Shown: positions 10,124 to 19,776, counted from the stretch's first letter. The stretch: DNA of 56,948 bases from Auraticoccus cholistanensis (GCF_009742705.1 NZ_WPCU01000005.1:87354-144301); one strand, 5' to 3'. Translations and numbers: made by a program. Notes: generated by a model not told the origin, from the letters alone.

Positions 10124-10160
10124 GGGTCCCGTGAGAGTGGTGGGACCCAGTGGGTACAGT
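10124..10160 (+). promoter_or_regulatory. clgR promoter with inverted repeat at the -35 region
   Basis: TACAGT at 10155-10160 is a good -10 element. GGGTCCC at 10124-10130 and GGGACCC at 10142-10148 form a perfect 7-bp inverted repeat with an 11-bp spacer across the expected -35 region, which fits an operator. It does not resemble the published ClgR site as I remember it. Confidence 0.4.
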
Positions 10161-10184
10161 CTGAGCATGGTGAGGGAGGCAGCG

Positions 10185-10475
10185 ATGAAGCCGGTTCTGT
10201 TGCGTGAGCTGATGGGCGAGTCCCTCCGCGAGCAGCGGGTGGCCCAGGGTCGGACGCTGCGCGAGGTCTCCCAGCGGGCACGGGTCAGCCTCGGCTACCT
10301 GTCGGAGGTCGAGCGCGGTCAGAAGGAGGCCTCCAGCGAGCTGCTGGCCGCCATCTGCGACGCGCTCGGCACCCCCATGTCCGAAGTGCTGTCCACGGTC
10401 AGCAACAAGATGGCGCTGCAGGAGAAGGTCACCATCCTGCCGGTCCGCCAGATCCGCACCACCGTCGCCGCCTGA
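10185..10475 (+). CDS. clgR: ClgR-type XRE family transcriptional regulator
   Basis: A 96-residue Cro/C1 helix-turn-helix protein. [19 protein letters not shown], then [19 protein letters not shown], is nearly the ClgR consensus. ClgR activates clp protease and other stress genes in actinobacteria, and the neighbourhood pgsA-cinA-clgR is conserved. The ATG at 10185 has GGGAGG about 6 nt upstream and fits family length. An in-frame ATG at 10167 lies exactly 6 nt after the -10 TACAGT and would give a leaderless form with six extra residues, so both starts are possible. Confidence 0.88.
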   Translation: MKPVLLRELMGESLREQRVAQGRTLREVSQRARVSLGYLSEVERGQKEASSELLAAICDALGTPMSEVLSTVSNKMALQEKVTILPVRQIRTTVAA

Positions 10476-10501
10476 GCCGGGCCGGCCCCGAGCCGGCTCA
10501 G
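10472..10501. terminator. Hairpin between clgR and lhr
   Basis: CTGAGCCGG at 10472-10480 and CCGGCTCAG at 10493-10501 form a 9-bp perfect stem with a 12-nt loop. It contains the clgR stop codon and lies between convergent genes, so it may terminate both. Confidence 0.55.
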
Positions 10502-10516
10502 CCCTCGGGCCGCAGC

Positions 10517-13500
10517 TCAGCGCCGCAGCCGCAGCCCCTGCGGGGTCATCGTGAACCCCGCCTGCTCCAGCGCCCCCTTCACCGCGGGCGCCTCGAACAC
10601 GTGCACCGAGTCCGAGCGCTCGATGGTGACCCGTCCCAGCCAGCCCGACCTCACCGCCTCGGCCAGCGCCGCCGTCGCCGCGGCCAGGTCGTCGGCGTCG
10701 GCGGTGAAGGTGAGCAGCGAGCGGCCGCCGCGCTCGACGTAGAGCAGCAGGTGCCCGTGCCGCAGCACCACCAGCGCGCCGGGCTTGCGGCCCGGACGGT
10801 GGCCGCTGCGCTCGGGCCAGGGCAGCGCCGCGCCGAAGGGGTTGGCCGGGTCGCAGGCCGCCAGCACCGTGGCCGGCTCCGGCTGCTCGGGCCGGGCTGG
10901 CGGTGAGTCGTCCTCGCTGTGGCTGCGCAGCCGGTCCACGGCGCCGGACAGGGCGAACTGGGCGGCGCCGAGACCCTCGACGAAGTAGCCGCGGCGGCAC
11001 TGGCCGGCCTCCTCCAGCTGGCTCAGCCCCCGGTACACCGGCCCGAAGCCGCCGTCGGTGCGCTCGGTCAGCACGCTGCCGCGGGTGAGCACCCCGTAGC
11101 GGTCCAGCATCAGCAGCAGGTCGGTGCTGAACCGGCGCGGGTCCGCCTCGGCCCGGGGGACCAGCGACCAGCGCCCCGCCGTGGTCGCCGAGTCCAGACC
11201 GGGCAGCGCCCCGGGACGCCGGGGCCGGCTGGCCTGCAGCCGGCTGGGACGGCGCGCGGCGGGCGTGCGCGGACGCCGCAGGGCGCCGCCGGTGCTCGCG
11301 GCGCGCATCGCGGCGAAGCTGTCGGAGGTCACCAGTCCCGCCCACACCAGCTCCCAGAGCGCGATGCTGGTGTCGCGGCGGGAGCGGTCCGGCAGCACGA
11401 GGTCCTCGAACCGCCAGGCGCCGCCCAGCGCCAGCCGCTCCAGCACCTGCCGGGCGTCGTCGGAGGGCGGGGAACCGGGCGGCGGGGCGAGCTCGAGCTC
11501 GGCCGGCCACAGGGTCACCCAGCCGTCGCCGGAGCCGTCGGCGGCCGAGCCGATCCGCGCCGTGCCGGCCCAGCACACCTCGCCCGCGGCGAGCAGCTCG
11601 TCGAGGTGGCGCGGCTGGTAGTCCGCGACCCGCGAGGGCAGCACGACCGCCTCCAGCATGCTCGCGGGCAGCGGGTAGCCGGCCAGCGACTCGACGGCCG
11701 CCATGGTGCCGTCGGTGCCGCGGGTGCGGGACCGCTGCGTCGCCGAGACGCCCTGCCAGTCGGCCAGGAAGCGGGTGTAGGTGGGCTGGTCGACCGGCTC
11801 CACCTCACGGCGCAGCCGGGCCAGCGTCCGGCGCTTGATCAGCGCCAGCACGCGGCCGTGGCAGAACTCGTCGCGGCCGGGCCCGGTGAAGGCGCCCGAG
11901 GTGAGGGTGCCGTCGCGGACCAGGGTGCGCAGCGCCGAGCCCACCACCGCCACCCCGAGGCCCAGCCGGTCGGCCACCGCGCCCGCCGTGAAGGGACCGT
12001 GGGTCCGGGCGTGGCGCAGCACCAGGTCGTGCAGCGGATCGGCGTCGGAGTCCGGTGGCGGGGCGGCGTAGCCGGGGGGCACCGGGACACCGAGGGCGTC
12101 CTGCAGCCGGGTGAGGTCCTCGGTGACGGCCCACCGGTCCTCACCCGCGACCCGCACCGGCGCCACCCGCCGGGCCGCCGCGAGCTCGGCCAGGGCGGCA
12201 TCCACGTCGATCTCGCTGCTGCGGCTCACCAGCTCGGCGGTGGAGAAGGGGCCGGCGGTGCGGACCAGGTCGAAGAGCTGCTCGGTGGTGGTCGCGCGCC
12301 GCTCGGGCAGCAGCGCCTGCAGGCCGGCCTCGACCTCGGCGATCACCTCCTCGTCCAGCAGGGTGGCCAGACCGTCGGTGCCCAGCAGCTCCGACAGCAG
12401 GCTGGCGTCCAGGGACAGGGCGGCCGCCCGGCGCTCGGCGAGCGGCACGTCCCCCTCGTAGACGAAGGCCCCCATGTAGCCGAACAGCAGCGACGTGGCG
12501 AAGGGCGAGGCCTGCGCCGTCTCGACCTCGACCACCTGCACCCGCTGGGCGTCGATGCCCTGCAGCAGCTCCCGCAGCCCGGGCAGGTCGTAGACGTCGT
12601 TCAGGCACTCGCGGATGGTCTCGAGCACGATCGGGAAGTCGGGGAAGCGCGCGGCGACCTGCAGCAGCTGGCTGGAGCGCATCCGCTGCTGCCACAGCGG
12701 CGAGCGGGAGCGGGGGTCGCGGCGGGGGAGCAGCAGGGCGCGGGCGGCGCACTCGCGGAAGCGGGAGGCGAACAGGGCCGAGGAGGTGACCTCCTCGGTG
12801 ACGATCCGGACCAGCTCCTCGGCGTCCACCCGCAGCAGCTCGGCGCCCGGCGGGTCGGCGTCGGTGTCGGGGACGCGCAGCACGATGCCGTCGTTGGTGG
12901 CGGTGGCCGAGACCTCGGTGCCGTACCGCTCCCGCGCCCGCTGCTCGATCACCAGCGCCCAGGGCGCCAGCACCGAGCTGCCCAGCGGGGAGTGGATGCA
13001 GACCCGCCAGTCGCCGAGCTCGTCGCGGAACCGCTCGACCACCACCGCGGTGTCCGAGGGCAGCACGGTCGTGGCCGACCGCTGCTCGGCCAGGTAGCCG
13101 ACCAGGTTGTCCACCGCCCACTCGTCCAGCCCGGTGCCGGCCAGCCGCTGCCGCGCCCGCTCCGGGGGCAGCGAGGCCACCTCGCGGACGAAGCTCCCCA
13201 GCGCCCGCCCCAGCTCGGCCGGACGGCCGGGTGCGTCGCCCTTCCAGAACGGCAGCCGTCCCGGCACGCCCGGGGCGGGGGAGACCTGCACCTGGTCGTG
13301 GGTGATCTGCTCCACCCGCCAGGAGGTGGTGCCCAGGGTGAACACGTCACCCACCCGGGTCTCGTACACCATCTCCTCGTCCAGCTCACCGACCCGGCGG
13401 CCCGGGGTGCCGGGCTCGGCCCCGACGAGGAAGACCCCGAACAGCCCGCGGTCGGGGATCGTGCCGCCGGAGGTGACGGCCAGGCGCTGCGCCCCCGGCC

Positions 13501-15115
13501 GGGCCGAGAGCTGCCCGGTGTCGCGGTTCCAGATGATGCGGGGCCGCAGCTCGGCGAAGTCCTCCGAGGGGTAGCGCCCGCTCAGCATGTCGAGCGTGGC
13601 GTCGAAGGCGGAGCGGGGGAGGTCGGTGAACCCGGCGGCCCGGCGGACCAGGGCGTAGAGGGCGTCGGCGTCCACGTCGTCGGTGGCGGTGATGGCGACG
13701 ACCTGCTGGGCCAGCACGTCGAGGGGGTTGCGCAGGTCGGCGACCTCCTCGATGGCGCCGGCCCGCATCCGCTCGACCACCACCGCCGACTCGACCAGGT
13801 CGCCGCGGTGGTTGGGGAAGAAGACGCCGCGGGAGGTGGCCCCCACCTGGTGCCCTGCCCGGCCGACCCGCTGCAGCCCGCTGGCCACCGAGGGCGGGGA
13901 CTCCACCTGCACGACCACGTCGACCGCGCCCATGTCGATGCCCAGCTCCAGCGAGGAGGTGGCCACCACGCAGGGCAGCTGCCCGCTCTTGAGGGCCTGC
14001 TCGATGTCGGCGCGCTGCTCCTTGCTGACCGAGCCGTGGTGGGCCCGGGCCACCACCGGCGGGGCACCCTGGGCGGCGCCGGACTGGGCCATCACCTGGG
14101 CCGGCGGGGTGAGGTCGTCGGAGACCTCGACGCCGAGGTCGGCGGCGTGCAGCTCGTTGAGGTGGGCGGTCAGCCGCTCGGCCACCCGCCGGGAGTTGGC
14201 GAAGACGATCGTGGAGCGGTGCGAGGTGACCACGTCGAGGATCCGCCGCTCCACGTGCGGCCAGATCGAGGGCCGCTCCCGCACCGCCAGCGGGTCGTCG
14301 GGGTCCACCGCGGGAGAGCCGCCCAGGTCGGACATGTCCTCGATCGGCACCGCCACGGTGAGCTCCCAGCGCTTCTCCGCCGGCGGGTCGACCACCTGCA
14401 CCGGGTGCGCGCCGCCGAGGTAGGCCGCGACCCGCTCGGCGGGGCGGACGGTCGCCGACAGCCCGATGCGCTGGAAGGCCGGGTGGTCGTGGTCGCGGAC
14501 CCACTGCTCGAGCCGCTCCAGGGTCAGGGCGAGGTGGGCTCCGCGCTTGGTGCCGGCGAGGGCGTGCACCTCGTCCACGATCACCGTGTCGACCTCGGAC
14601 AGCACCTCCCGGGCCTGGGAGGTGAGCATCAGGAACAGCGACTCCGGCGTGGTGATCAGCACGTCGGGCGGGGAGGTGGTGAGCCGGCGTCGCTGCGAGG
14701 CGGGCGTGTCCCCGGACCGGACGCCCACCGAGATCTCGGGCGCGGTGAGCCCCAGCCGCTCGGCGGTGCGGGAGATGCCCCGCAGCGGTGCCCGCAGGTT
14801 GCGCTCGACGTCGACGGCCAGCGCCTTGAGCGGCGACACGTAGAGGGTGTGGACACCCGTGCGCCCCGCGTCGGCGGGCCGCCGGCTCAGCCGGTCCAGG
14901 GCCGCCAGGAAGGCCGCCAGCGTCTTGCCCGAGCCGGTCGGGGCCACCACCAGGGCGTTCTGCCCCGCGGTGATGGCCTCCCAGGCCCCGGCCTGGGCCG
15001 CCGTCGGCTCGGCGAAGGAGTCGAGGAACCAGCGGCGGGTGGCCTCGCCGAAGGCCGCCAGCCCCCGGGCGTCACCGGCGGCGGTGCGCGGGCGGGGAGC
15101 GGTCCGGGTCGGCAT
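10517..15115 (-). CDS. lhr: Lhr-type ATP-dependent helicase
   Basis: A 1532-residue superfamily 2 DNA helicase of the long Lhr type (about 1500 aa in mycobacteria). Walker A APTGSGKT is at 58-65, then VIVDEVHALAGTKRG (DEVH box), GLSATVRPAERV, and motif VI QRVGRAGHQVG. Winged-helix, Lhr-core and a long C-terminal domain follow. Homologues are 3'-5' translocases linked to DNA repair; in mycobacteria lhr is induced by DNA damage. The start is the ATG at 15115; the frame is open upstream but lacks homology. recA lies close by on the other strand. Confidence 0.93.
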   Translation of the reverse strand: MPTRTAPRPRTAAGDARGLAAFGEATRRWFLDSFAEPTAAQAGAWEAITAGQNALVVAPTGSGKTLAAFLAALDRLSRRPADAGRTGVHTLYVSPLKALAVDVERNLRAPLRGISRTAERLGLTAPEISVGVRSGDTPASQRRRLTTSPPDVLITTPESLFLMLTSQAREVLSEVDTVIVDEVHALAGTKRGAHLALTLERLEQWVRDHDHPAFQRIGLSATVRPAERVAAYLGGAHPVQVVDPPAEKRWELTVAVPIEDMSDLGGSPAVDPDDPLAVRERPSIWPHVERRILDVVTSHRSTIVFANSRRVAERLTAHLNELHAADLGVEVSDDLTPPAQVMAQSGAAQGAPPVVARAHHGSVSKEQRADIEQALKSGQLPCVVATSSLELGIDMGAVDVVVQVESPPSVASGLQRVGRAGHQVGATSRGVFFPNHRGDLVESAVVVERMRAGAIEEVADLRNPLDVLAQQVVAITATDDVDADALYALVRRAAGFTDLPRSAFDATLDMLSGRYPSEDFAELRPRIIWNRDTGQLSARPGAQRLAVTSGGTIPDRGLFGVFLVGAEPGTPGRRVGELDEEMVYETRVGDVFTLGTTSWRVEQITHDQVQVSPAPGVPGRLPFWKGDAPGRPAELGRALGSFVREVASLPPERARQRLAGTGLDEWAVDNLVGYLAEQRSATTVLPSDTAVVVERFRDELGDWRVCIHSPLGSSVLAPWALVIEQRARERYGTEVSATATNDGIVLRVPDTDADPPGAELLRVDAEELVRIVTEEVTSSALFASRFRECAARALLLPRRDPRSRSPLWQQRMRSSQLLQVAARFPDFPIVLETIRECLNDVYDLPGLRELLQGIDAQRVQVVEVETAQASPFATSLLFGYMGAFVYEGDVPLAERRAAALSLDASLLSELLGTDGLATLLDEEVIAEVEAGLQALLPERRATTTEQLFDLVRTAGPFSTAELVSRSSEIDVDAALAELAAARRVAPVRVAGEDRWAVTEDLTRLQDALGVPVPPGYAAPPPDSDADPLHDLVLRHARTHGPFTAGAVADRLGLGVAVVGSALRTLVRDGTLTSGAFTGPGRDEFCHGRVLALIKRRTLARLRREVEPVDQPTYTRFLADWQGVSATQRSRTRGTDGTMAAVESLAGYPLPASMLEAVVLPSRVADYQPRHLDELLAAGEVCWAGTARIGSAADGSGDGWVTLWPAELELAPPPGSPPSDDARQVLERLALGGAWRFEDLVLPDRSRRDTSIALWELVWAGLVTSDSFAAMRAASTGGALRRPRTPAARRPSRLQASRPRRPGALPGLDSATTAGRWSLVPRAEADPRRFSTDLLLMLDRYGVLTRGSVLTERTDGGFGPVYRGLSQLEEAGQCRRGYFVEGLGAAQFALSGAVDRLRSHSEDDSPPARPEQPEPATVLAACDPANPFGAALPWPERSGHRPGRKPGALVVLRHGHLLLYVERGGRSLLTFTADADDLAAATAALAEAVRSGWLGRVTIERSDSVHVFEAPAVKGALEQAGFTMTPQGLRLRR

Positions 15116-15234
15116 GGCTCCATCCTGCCGCGCACCTCCGACAGTTCCACGCCCCGGGCGCCGGAGGACCGGCGCCGACGACCGCCGGCCACCCCGGGTT
15201 GGGCCGGCGGCGCCTCCTCCGCCATGCTGGACGG

Positions 15235-15429
15235 GTGCGTGAAGCCGAGCTCTGGGAGCGCCTCGACCAGCACCTGGGGAAGGGCTACGCCCGGGTCTGG
15301 GCCGCCCAGCACGCCCTGGCCGGGCTCGACTCGCGGACGGTGGAGGAGGCCCTGGCCGACGGGGTCCCCTGCAAGACGGTCTGGCGGGCCGTCTGGGAGG
15401 CCCTGGAGCTCCCGGCGCGGGAGCGCTGA
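15235..15429 (+). CDS. DUF3046 family protein
   Basis: A 64-residue protein beginning REAELWERLDQHLGKGYARVWA and containing CKTVWRAVWEALELP. This small actinobacterial family usually sits immediately upstream of recA. No function is established. The start is a GTG at 15235, 6 nt after a -10-like CATGCT at 15223-15228, so the transcript is probably leaderless. Confidence 0.85.
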   Translation: MREAELWERLDQHLGKGYARVWAAQHALAGLDSRTVEEALADGVPCKTVWRAVWEALELPARER

Positions 15430-15465
15430 GCGCCGTCCGACACGCCGCGGCGTGTCGGCCGGGCA

Positions 15466-15481
15466 TCGAACAGGTGTTCGG
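15466..15481 (+). promoter_or_regulatory. LexA (SOS) box upstream of recA
   Basis: TCGAACAGGTGTTCGG matches the actinobacterial SOS box TCGAACACATGTTCGA at 13 of 16 positions. It lies directly upstream of a -10-like TAGGGT at 15482-15487, so bound LexA would block that promoter. Confidence 0.9.
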
Positions 15482-15553
15482 TAGGGTTCTCGGTGTGGGC
15501 GGGACTCGTCCACACCCGCCCGGTCGTCCACAGGGTCGGGGCGCAGACGCAAA

Positions 15554-15576
15554 CTGTCAGCCGCGGCTCCTAACGT
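15554..15576 (+). promoter_or_regulatory. Candidate PafBC-dependent (RecA-NDp) promoter of recA
   Basis: CTGTCAGCC at 15554-15562, exactly 8 nt, then TAACGT at 15571-15576 fit the mycobacterial RecA-NDp pattern TTGTCRGTG-N8-TAnnnT in the TGTCAG core, the spacing and the -10. recA would then have two damage-inducible promoters: LexA-controlled upstream, and PafBC-activated about 65 bp before the ATG. Confidence 0.65.
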
Positions 15577-15637
15577 TCGGAGCAGGTGGCGCGACGGCCC
15601 CAGGACGCCCGAGGGCGAGATACGGAAGGAACCTCCC

Positions 15638-16693
<1,056 letters not shown>

Positions 16694-16694
16694 G

Positions 16695-17252
16695 ATGACC
16701 GCGGTGCCGGGGGCGGGTGGGTCCGACCCCCGCCCCGGTCACCCGCCGGCCGAGGACGGCACCGAGCCGGGTCCCGACGCGGACCCGGAGGCGGTGGCGC
16801 GTGAGATCGTGCTGCGGCTGCTGACCGTGCGGGCGCGCAGCCGGTCGGAGCTGCAGACCGCGCTGGCGAAGCGACGGGTGCCGCCCGACGTGGCCGAACG
16901 GGTGCTCGAGCGGATGGGCGAGGTCGGCCTGGTCGACGACGCCGCCTTCGCCGAGAGCTGGGTCAGCTCGCGGCAGCAGCGGCGTCACCTCTCGACGAGG
17001 GCGCTGCGCCACGAGCTGCAGCGCAAGGGGATCGACCGCGACCAGGTCGACGAGGCCCTCGCCGGGGTCGAGCCCGAGGACGAGCACGCGGCGGCGCTGG
17101 CGCTGGCGGAGAAGAAGCTGCGCTCGATGTCGGGGCTGGAGCCGCACGTGCGCCGACGCCGGCTGGCCGGAGCCCTGGCCCGCAAGGGCTTCGGGTCGAG
17201 CCTGGTGATGCAGGTGCTCGACGAGGTCGAGCTGAGCGACGACGAGGGCTGA
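16695..17252 (+). CDS. recX: Regulatory protein RecX
   Basis: A 185-residue all-helical RecX protein that modulates RecA filament activity. After a disordered Pro/Gly/Asp-rich N-terminus of about 30 residues come the three-helix repeats: ILRLLTVRARSRSELQTAL-like (starts at EIVLRLL), GLVDDAAFAESWVSSRQ and LRHELQRKGIDRDQVDEAL. The ATG is one base after the recA stop, so they share a transcript and the SOS control. It converges on gluD with only 10 bp between stops. Confidence 0.93.
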   Translation: MTAVPGAGGSDPRPGHPPAEDGTEPGPDADPEAVAREIVLRLLTVRARSRSELQTALAKRRVPPDVAERVLERMGEVGLVDDAAFAESWVSSRQQRRHLSTRALRHELQRKGIDRDQVDEALAGVEPEDEHAAALALAEKKLRSMSGLEPHVRRRRLAGALARKGFGSSLVMQVLDEVELSDDEG

Positions 17253-17295
17253 TCCCAGGTGGTCAGAGCCGAGAACCGGGCGTCTCCACCTGGGA
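17253..17295. terminator. Bidirectional hairpin between recX and gluD
   Basis: A perfect 10-bp stem (TCCCAGGTGG at 17253-17262 with CCACCTGGGA at 17286-17295) starts right after the recX stop and includes the 3' end of gluD. The 23-nt loop is long, so this is only a likely terminator. Confidence 0.5.
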
Positions 17296-18165
17296 CGCCA
17301 TCGCCCCGGCGTTGACCGCGTCCAGGTTGCGGTCGGCGTCCATCGGCGCCCCGCCCCTGGAGCTGCGGCGGAGTCGCCGCTCCACCAGCTGCGCCAGGCT
17401 GGTCAGGGCGAAGTTGAGGGCGATGTAGACGACCGCCGCGAACACCATCGCCGCCACCACGTTGCCGCGGTAGGTGGCCAGGTCGTTGAGCTGCTTGAGC
17501 AGGTCGGTGTAGAGGATGGCCGTCCCCAGGGCGGTGTCCTTGAGGATGACGACCAGCTGCGACACCAGGGACGGCAGCATGGCGGTGATCGCCTGCGGCA
17601 GCTGGACGCTGGTCAGCACCTGGCCTTCGCTCATCCCGATGGCCAGGCCGGCCTCCCGCTGGCCGCGGGGCAGCGAGTGCACGCCGGAGCGCACCAGCTC
17701 GGCGATCACCGAGGCGTTGTACAGCGTCAGCCCCATCACCACGCCGAACAGCGGGGCGACCTCGCGGCCCAGCACCAGGACGTAGATCGCGATGTAGTAC
17801 CAGAAGATCATCATCAGCAGCACCGGGATGGCGCGGAAGACCTCCACCAGCACGCCGCACACCCGTGACACCAGTCGGACCGGGCTGAGCCGCCCGCAGC
17901 CGAGGGCCAGCCCGAGGACGACCGAGGTCAGCACCGCGATACCGGCGGCCTTCAGCGTGTTCAGCAGACCCGGGACGATGTAGAACCGCCAGCTCTCGCC
18001 GTCGGCGAAGGGGCGCAGCTTCAACGCGGTGAACTCGTTGCGCAGCCCCCAGCCCAGGGCACCGAGCAGCGCCAGCACCGCCAGCCAGCCGAGCACGGTG
18101 ATGACGGTGTTGCGTCGCCGGGCGCTGGGGCCCGGGTGGTCGAAGAGGACGCTGTTGACGCTCAT
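17263..18165 (-). CDS. gluD: Glutamate-type amino-acid ABC transporter permease (GluD-like)
   Basis: A 300-residue inner-membrane permease of the His/Glu/Gln family. An N-terminal hydrophobic segment (VLGWLAVLALLGALGWGL) precedes the binding-protein-dependent core (LLNTLKAAGIAVLTSVVLGLALG, VFRAIPVLLMMIFWYY). The ATPase-coupling EAA loop reads GQREAGLAIGMSEGQVLTSVQLPQA. The C-terminal tail of about 40 residues is charged and cytoplasmic. The start overlaps the gluC stop as ATGA. Glutamate specificity is inferred from similarity and operon order; the real substrate could be another polar amino acid. Confidence 0.87.
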   Translation of the reverse strand: MSVNSVLFDHPGPSARRRNTVITVLGWLAVLALLGALGWGLRNEFTALKLRPFADGESWRFYIVPGLLNTLKAAGIAVLTSVVLGLALGCGRLSPVRLVSRVCGVLVEVFRAIPVLLMMIFWYYIAIYVLVLGREVAPLFGVVMGLTLYNASVIAELVRSGVHSLPRGQREAGLAIGMSEGQVLTSVQLPQAITAMLPSLVSQLVVILKDTALGTAILYTDLLKQLNDLATYRGNVVAAMVFAAVVYIALNFALTSLAQLVERRLRRSSRGGAPMDADRNLDAVNAGAMASQVETPGSRL

Positions 18166-18827
18166 CGCTGGACCGCCACCTTCCGGGAGAGCCAGGTGAA
18201 GAAGATGCCGGTGGGCAGCGTGAGCACCACGAACCCCAGAGCCACCAGCGCGAAGATGAAGTACAGGAAGTTGGGGTAGAACTCGATCATCGTCTTCATC
18301 GTGGCGGCGGCCTCGGCGATGCCGACCGTCGCGGCGACGGTGGTGTTCTTGGTCAGCGCGATCATCACGTTGCCCACCGGCGCCACCGACCCGCGCACCG
18401 CCTGCGGCATGATCACGTGGCGCAGCGAGGGCAGGAAGGGCATCCCGATGGCCCGGGCCGCCTCGGCCTGGCCCACCGGCACCGTGTTGATGCCGGACCG
18501 GAGCGCCTCGGCCACGAACGAGGCGTGGTAGACGGCGATCGCCACCACCCCCCAGAACAGGTTCTGGGTGTCCCGGCTCTCACCGAAGCGCAGACCCATG
18601 GCGTTCATCAGGCCGAAGACGCAGAAGAAGAGGATGAGCGTCAGCGGGGTGTTGCGGATGAGGGTGACGTACATCCTCGCGAAGAACTGCAGCGAGCTGA
18701 AGGGGGAGACCCGCATCACCGCGATCACGGTCCCCAGCACCAGCGCGCCCACCGCCCCCAGCACCGCCAGCTGCAGCGTCATCCAGAACGCGGCCAGCAG
18801 GTCGAACCGCTGCAGCATCTCGGCCAA
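18162..18827 (-). CDS. gluC: Glutamate-type amino-acid ABC transporter permease (GluC-like)
   Basis: A 221-residue permease pairing with the GluD-like subunit. Transmembrane segments include LAAFWMTLQLAVLGAVGALVLG and the C-terminal FIFALVALGFVVLTLPTGIFF. The EAA loop reads GQAEAARAIGMPFLPSLRHVIMPQA. FARMYVTLIRNTPLTLILFF is typical of the family. It follows the binding-protein gene after a 103-bp gap holding a strong hairpin, so permease expression is probably lower than that of the binding protein. Confidence 0.9.
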   Translation of the reverse strand: MAEMLQRFDLLAAFWMTLQLAVLGAVGALVLGTVIAVMRVSPFSSLQFFARMYVTLIRNTPLTLILFFCVFGLMNAMGLRFGESRDTQNLFWGVVAIAVYHASFVAEALRSGINTVPVGQAEAARAIGMPFLPSLRHVIMPQAVRGSVAPVGNVMIALTKNTTVAATVGIAEAAATMKTMIEFYPNFLYFIFALVALGFVVLTLPTGIFFTWLSRKVAVQR

Positions 18828-18849
18828 GGCGGGACCTCTCTACTCGGCG

Positions 18850-18887
18850 CTGCCGGGGACGGTGGGCGGACCCACCGTCCCCGGCAG
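18850..18887 (-). terminator. Strong intra-operon hairpin between gluB and gluC
   Basis: A perfect 17-bp stem (18850-18866 with 18871-18887) closes the 4-nt loop CGGA. It sits between the binding-protein gene and the permease genes on the minus strand, 44 nt after the gluB stop. This is the place where partial terminators or 3'-stabilising hairpins commonly raise binding-protein levels over the permeases. Confidence 0.8.
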
Positions 18888-18898
18888 CCACATGTCGA

Positions 18899-18947
18899 TC
18901 AGGGGCAGGTGTCGATCAGCAGGGAGTCGGTCAGGAGCAGGTGTCGA
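18899..18947 (-). repeat. Short duplication of the gluB 3' end
   Basis: The 17 bp covering the gluB stop (18931-18947, TCAGGAGCAGGTGTCGA on the plus strand) recur at 18899-18915 with one mismatch, 32 bp downstream in the direction of transcription. The copy encodes the same Asp-Thr-Cys-x-stop tail in another frame. Confidence 0.7.
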
Positions 18948-19776
18948 ACTCGGGCGGGTTGACCGAGGTGTCGACCTGGAAGCCGGAGGCACCCAGCGTC
19001 TCGTCCAGGGCGGCCTGCCACTCGCCGGAGTCGACCATCGAGGTCAGCGCGGCGTTGATGTCCTCGCAGAGCTGGACGTCGCCCTTGGGGATGCCGACGC
19101 CGTAGCGCTCCTCGGAGAAGGTCTTGCCGACGACCTTGAGCTGGCCGGCGTACTGCTCCTGCGCGGCGAAGCCGGCCAGGATCGTGTTGTCGGTGGTCAC
19201 CGCGTCGACGCCGCCGCTGCTGAGGGCCTGCACGCACTGGGAGTAGTTGGCGTACTCCTGCAGCTCGACGTCGGGGTACTCCTCCTTGACCTTCTCGGCC
19301 GGGGTGGAGCCGGTGACCGAGCACAGCGTCTTGCCCGACAGGGTCTCCGGGCCCGTGATCTCGGTGTCGTCGGCCCGCACCAGCAGGTCCTGACCGGCGA
19401 TGATGTACGGCCCGGCGAAGGAGACCTGCTCCTTGCGGGTGTCGGTGATGGAGTAGGTGGCGAAGATCATGTCGACCTGGCCCGAGGACAGCAGGGTCTC
19501 GCGCTGGGCGGAGGGGGACTCCACGAAGGTGATCTGGTCCTCGGAGTAGCCGAGCTCGCCGGCCACGTAGCGGGCGACCTCGACGTCGAAGCCGGTGTAG
19601 TTCTCGCCCTCGCGCAGGCCCAGACCCGGCTGGTCGAACTTGATGCCGATGGTCACGCCGTCGCCACCCTCGGTCTGGCCACCGGTCTCGGCGGCCTGCT
19701 CGTTGACGCAGGCGGACAGCGGCAGGGCCACCAGGGCCGCCGCGGCGATCGCCCAGAACTTCTTGGCGGGGGTCAT
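18931..19776 (-). CDS. gluB: Glutamate-type ABC transporter substrate-binding lipoprotein (GluB-like)
   Basis: A 281-residue periplasmic-type binding protein, family 3, anchored as a lipoprotein: MTPAKKFWAIAAAALVALPL then LSAC with Cys near residue 23. The ligand domain shows GFDVEVARYVAGELGY, ITFVESPSAQRETLLSSGQVDMIFATYSIT and SFAGPYIIAGQDLLV. It delivers the amino acid to the GluC/GluD permeases. The ATG at 19776 follows gluA by 58 bp. Specificity for glutamate is inferred. Confidence 0.92.
   Translation of the reverse strand: MTPAKKFWAIAAAALVALPLSACVNEQAAETGGQTEGGDGVTIGIKFDQPGLGLREGENYTGFDVEVARYVAGELGYSEDQITFVESPSAQRETLLSSGQVDMIFATYSITDTRKEQVSFAGPYIIAGQDLLVRADDTEITGPETLSGKTLCSVTGSTPAEKVKEEYPDVELQEYANYSQCVQALSSGGVDAVTTDNTILAGFAAQEQYAGQLKVVGKTFSEERYGVGIPKGDVQLCEDINAALTSMVDSGEWQAALDETLGASGFQVDTSVNPPEFDTCS

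Noticed and set aside
10919-15484. A 1521-codon open frame antisense to lhr (also 1201 codons antisense to hrpA and 1184 codons antisense to ftsK)
   Set aside because: Long antisense frames are expected at this GC content because stop codons are rare. The translations are Arg/Gly/His/Gln-rich, show no family motifs, and the sense strand encodes clear full-length proteins.
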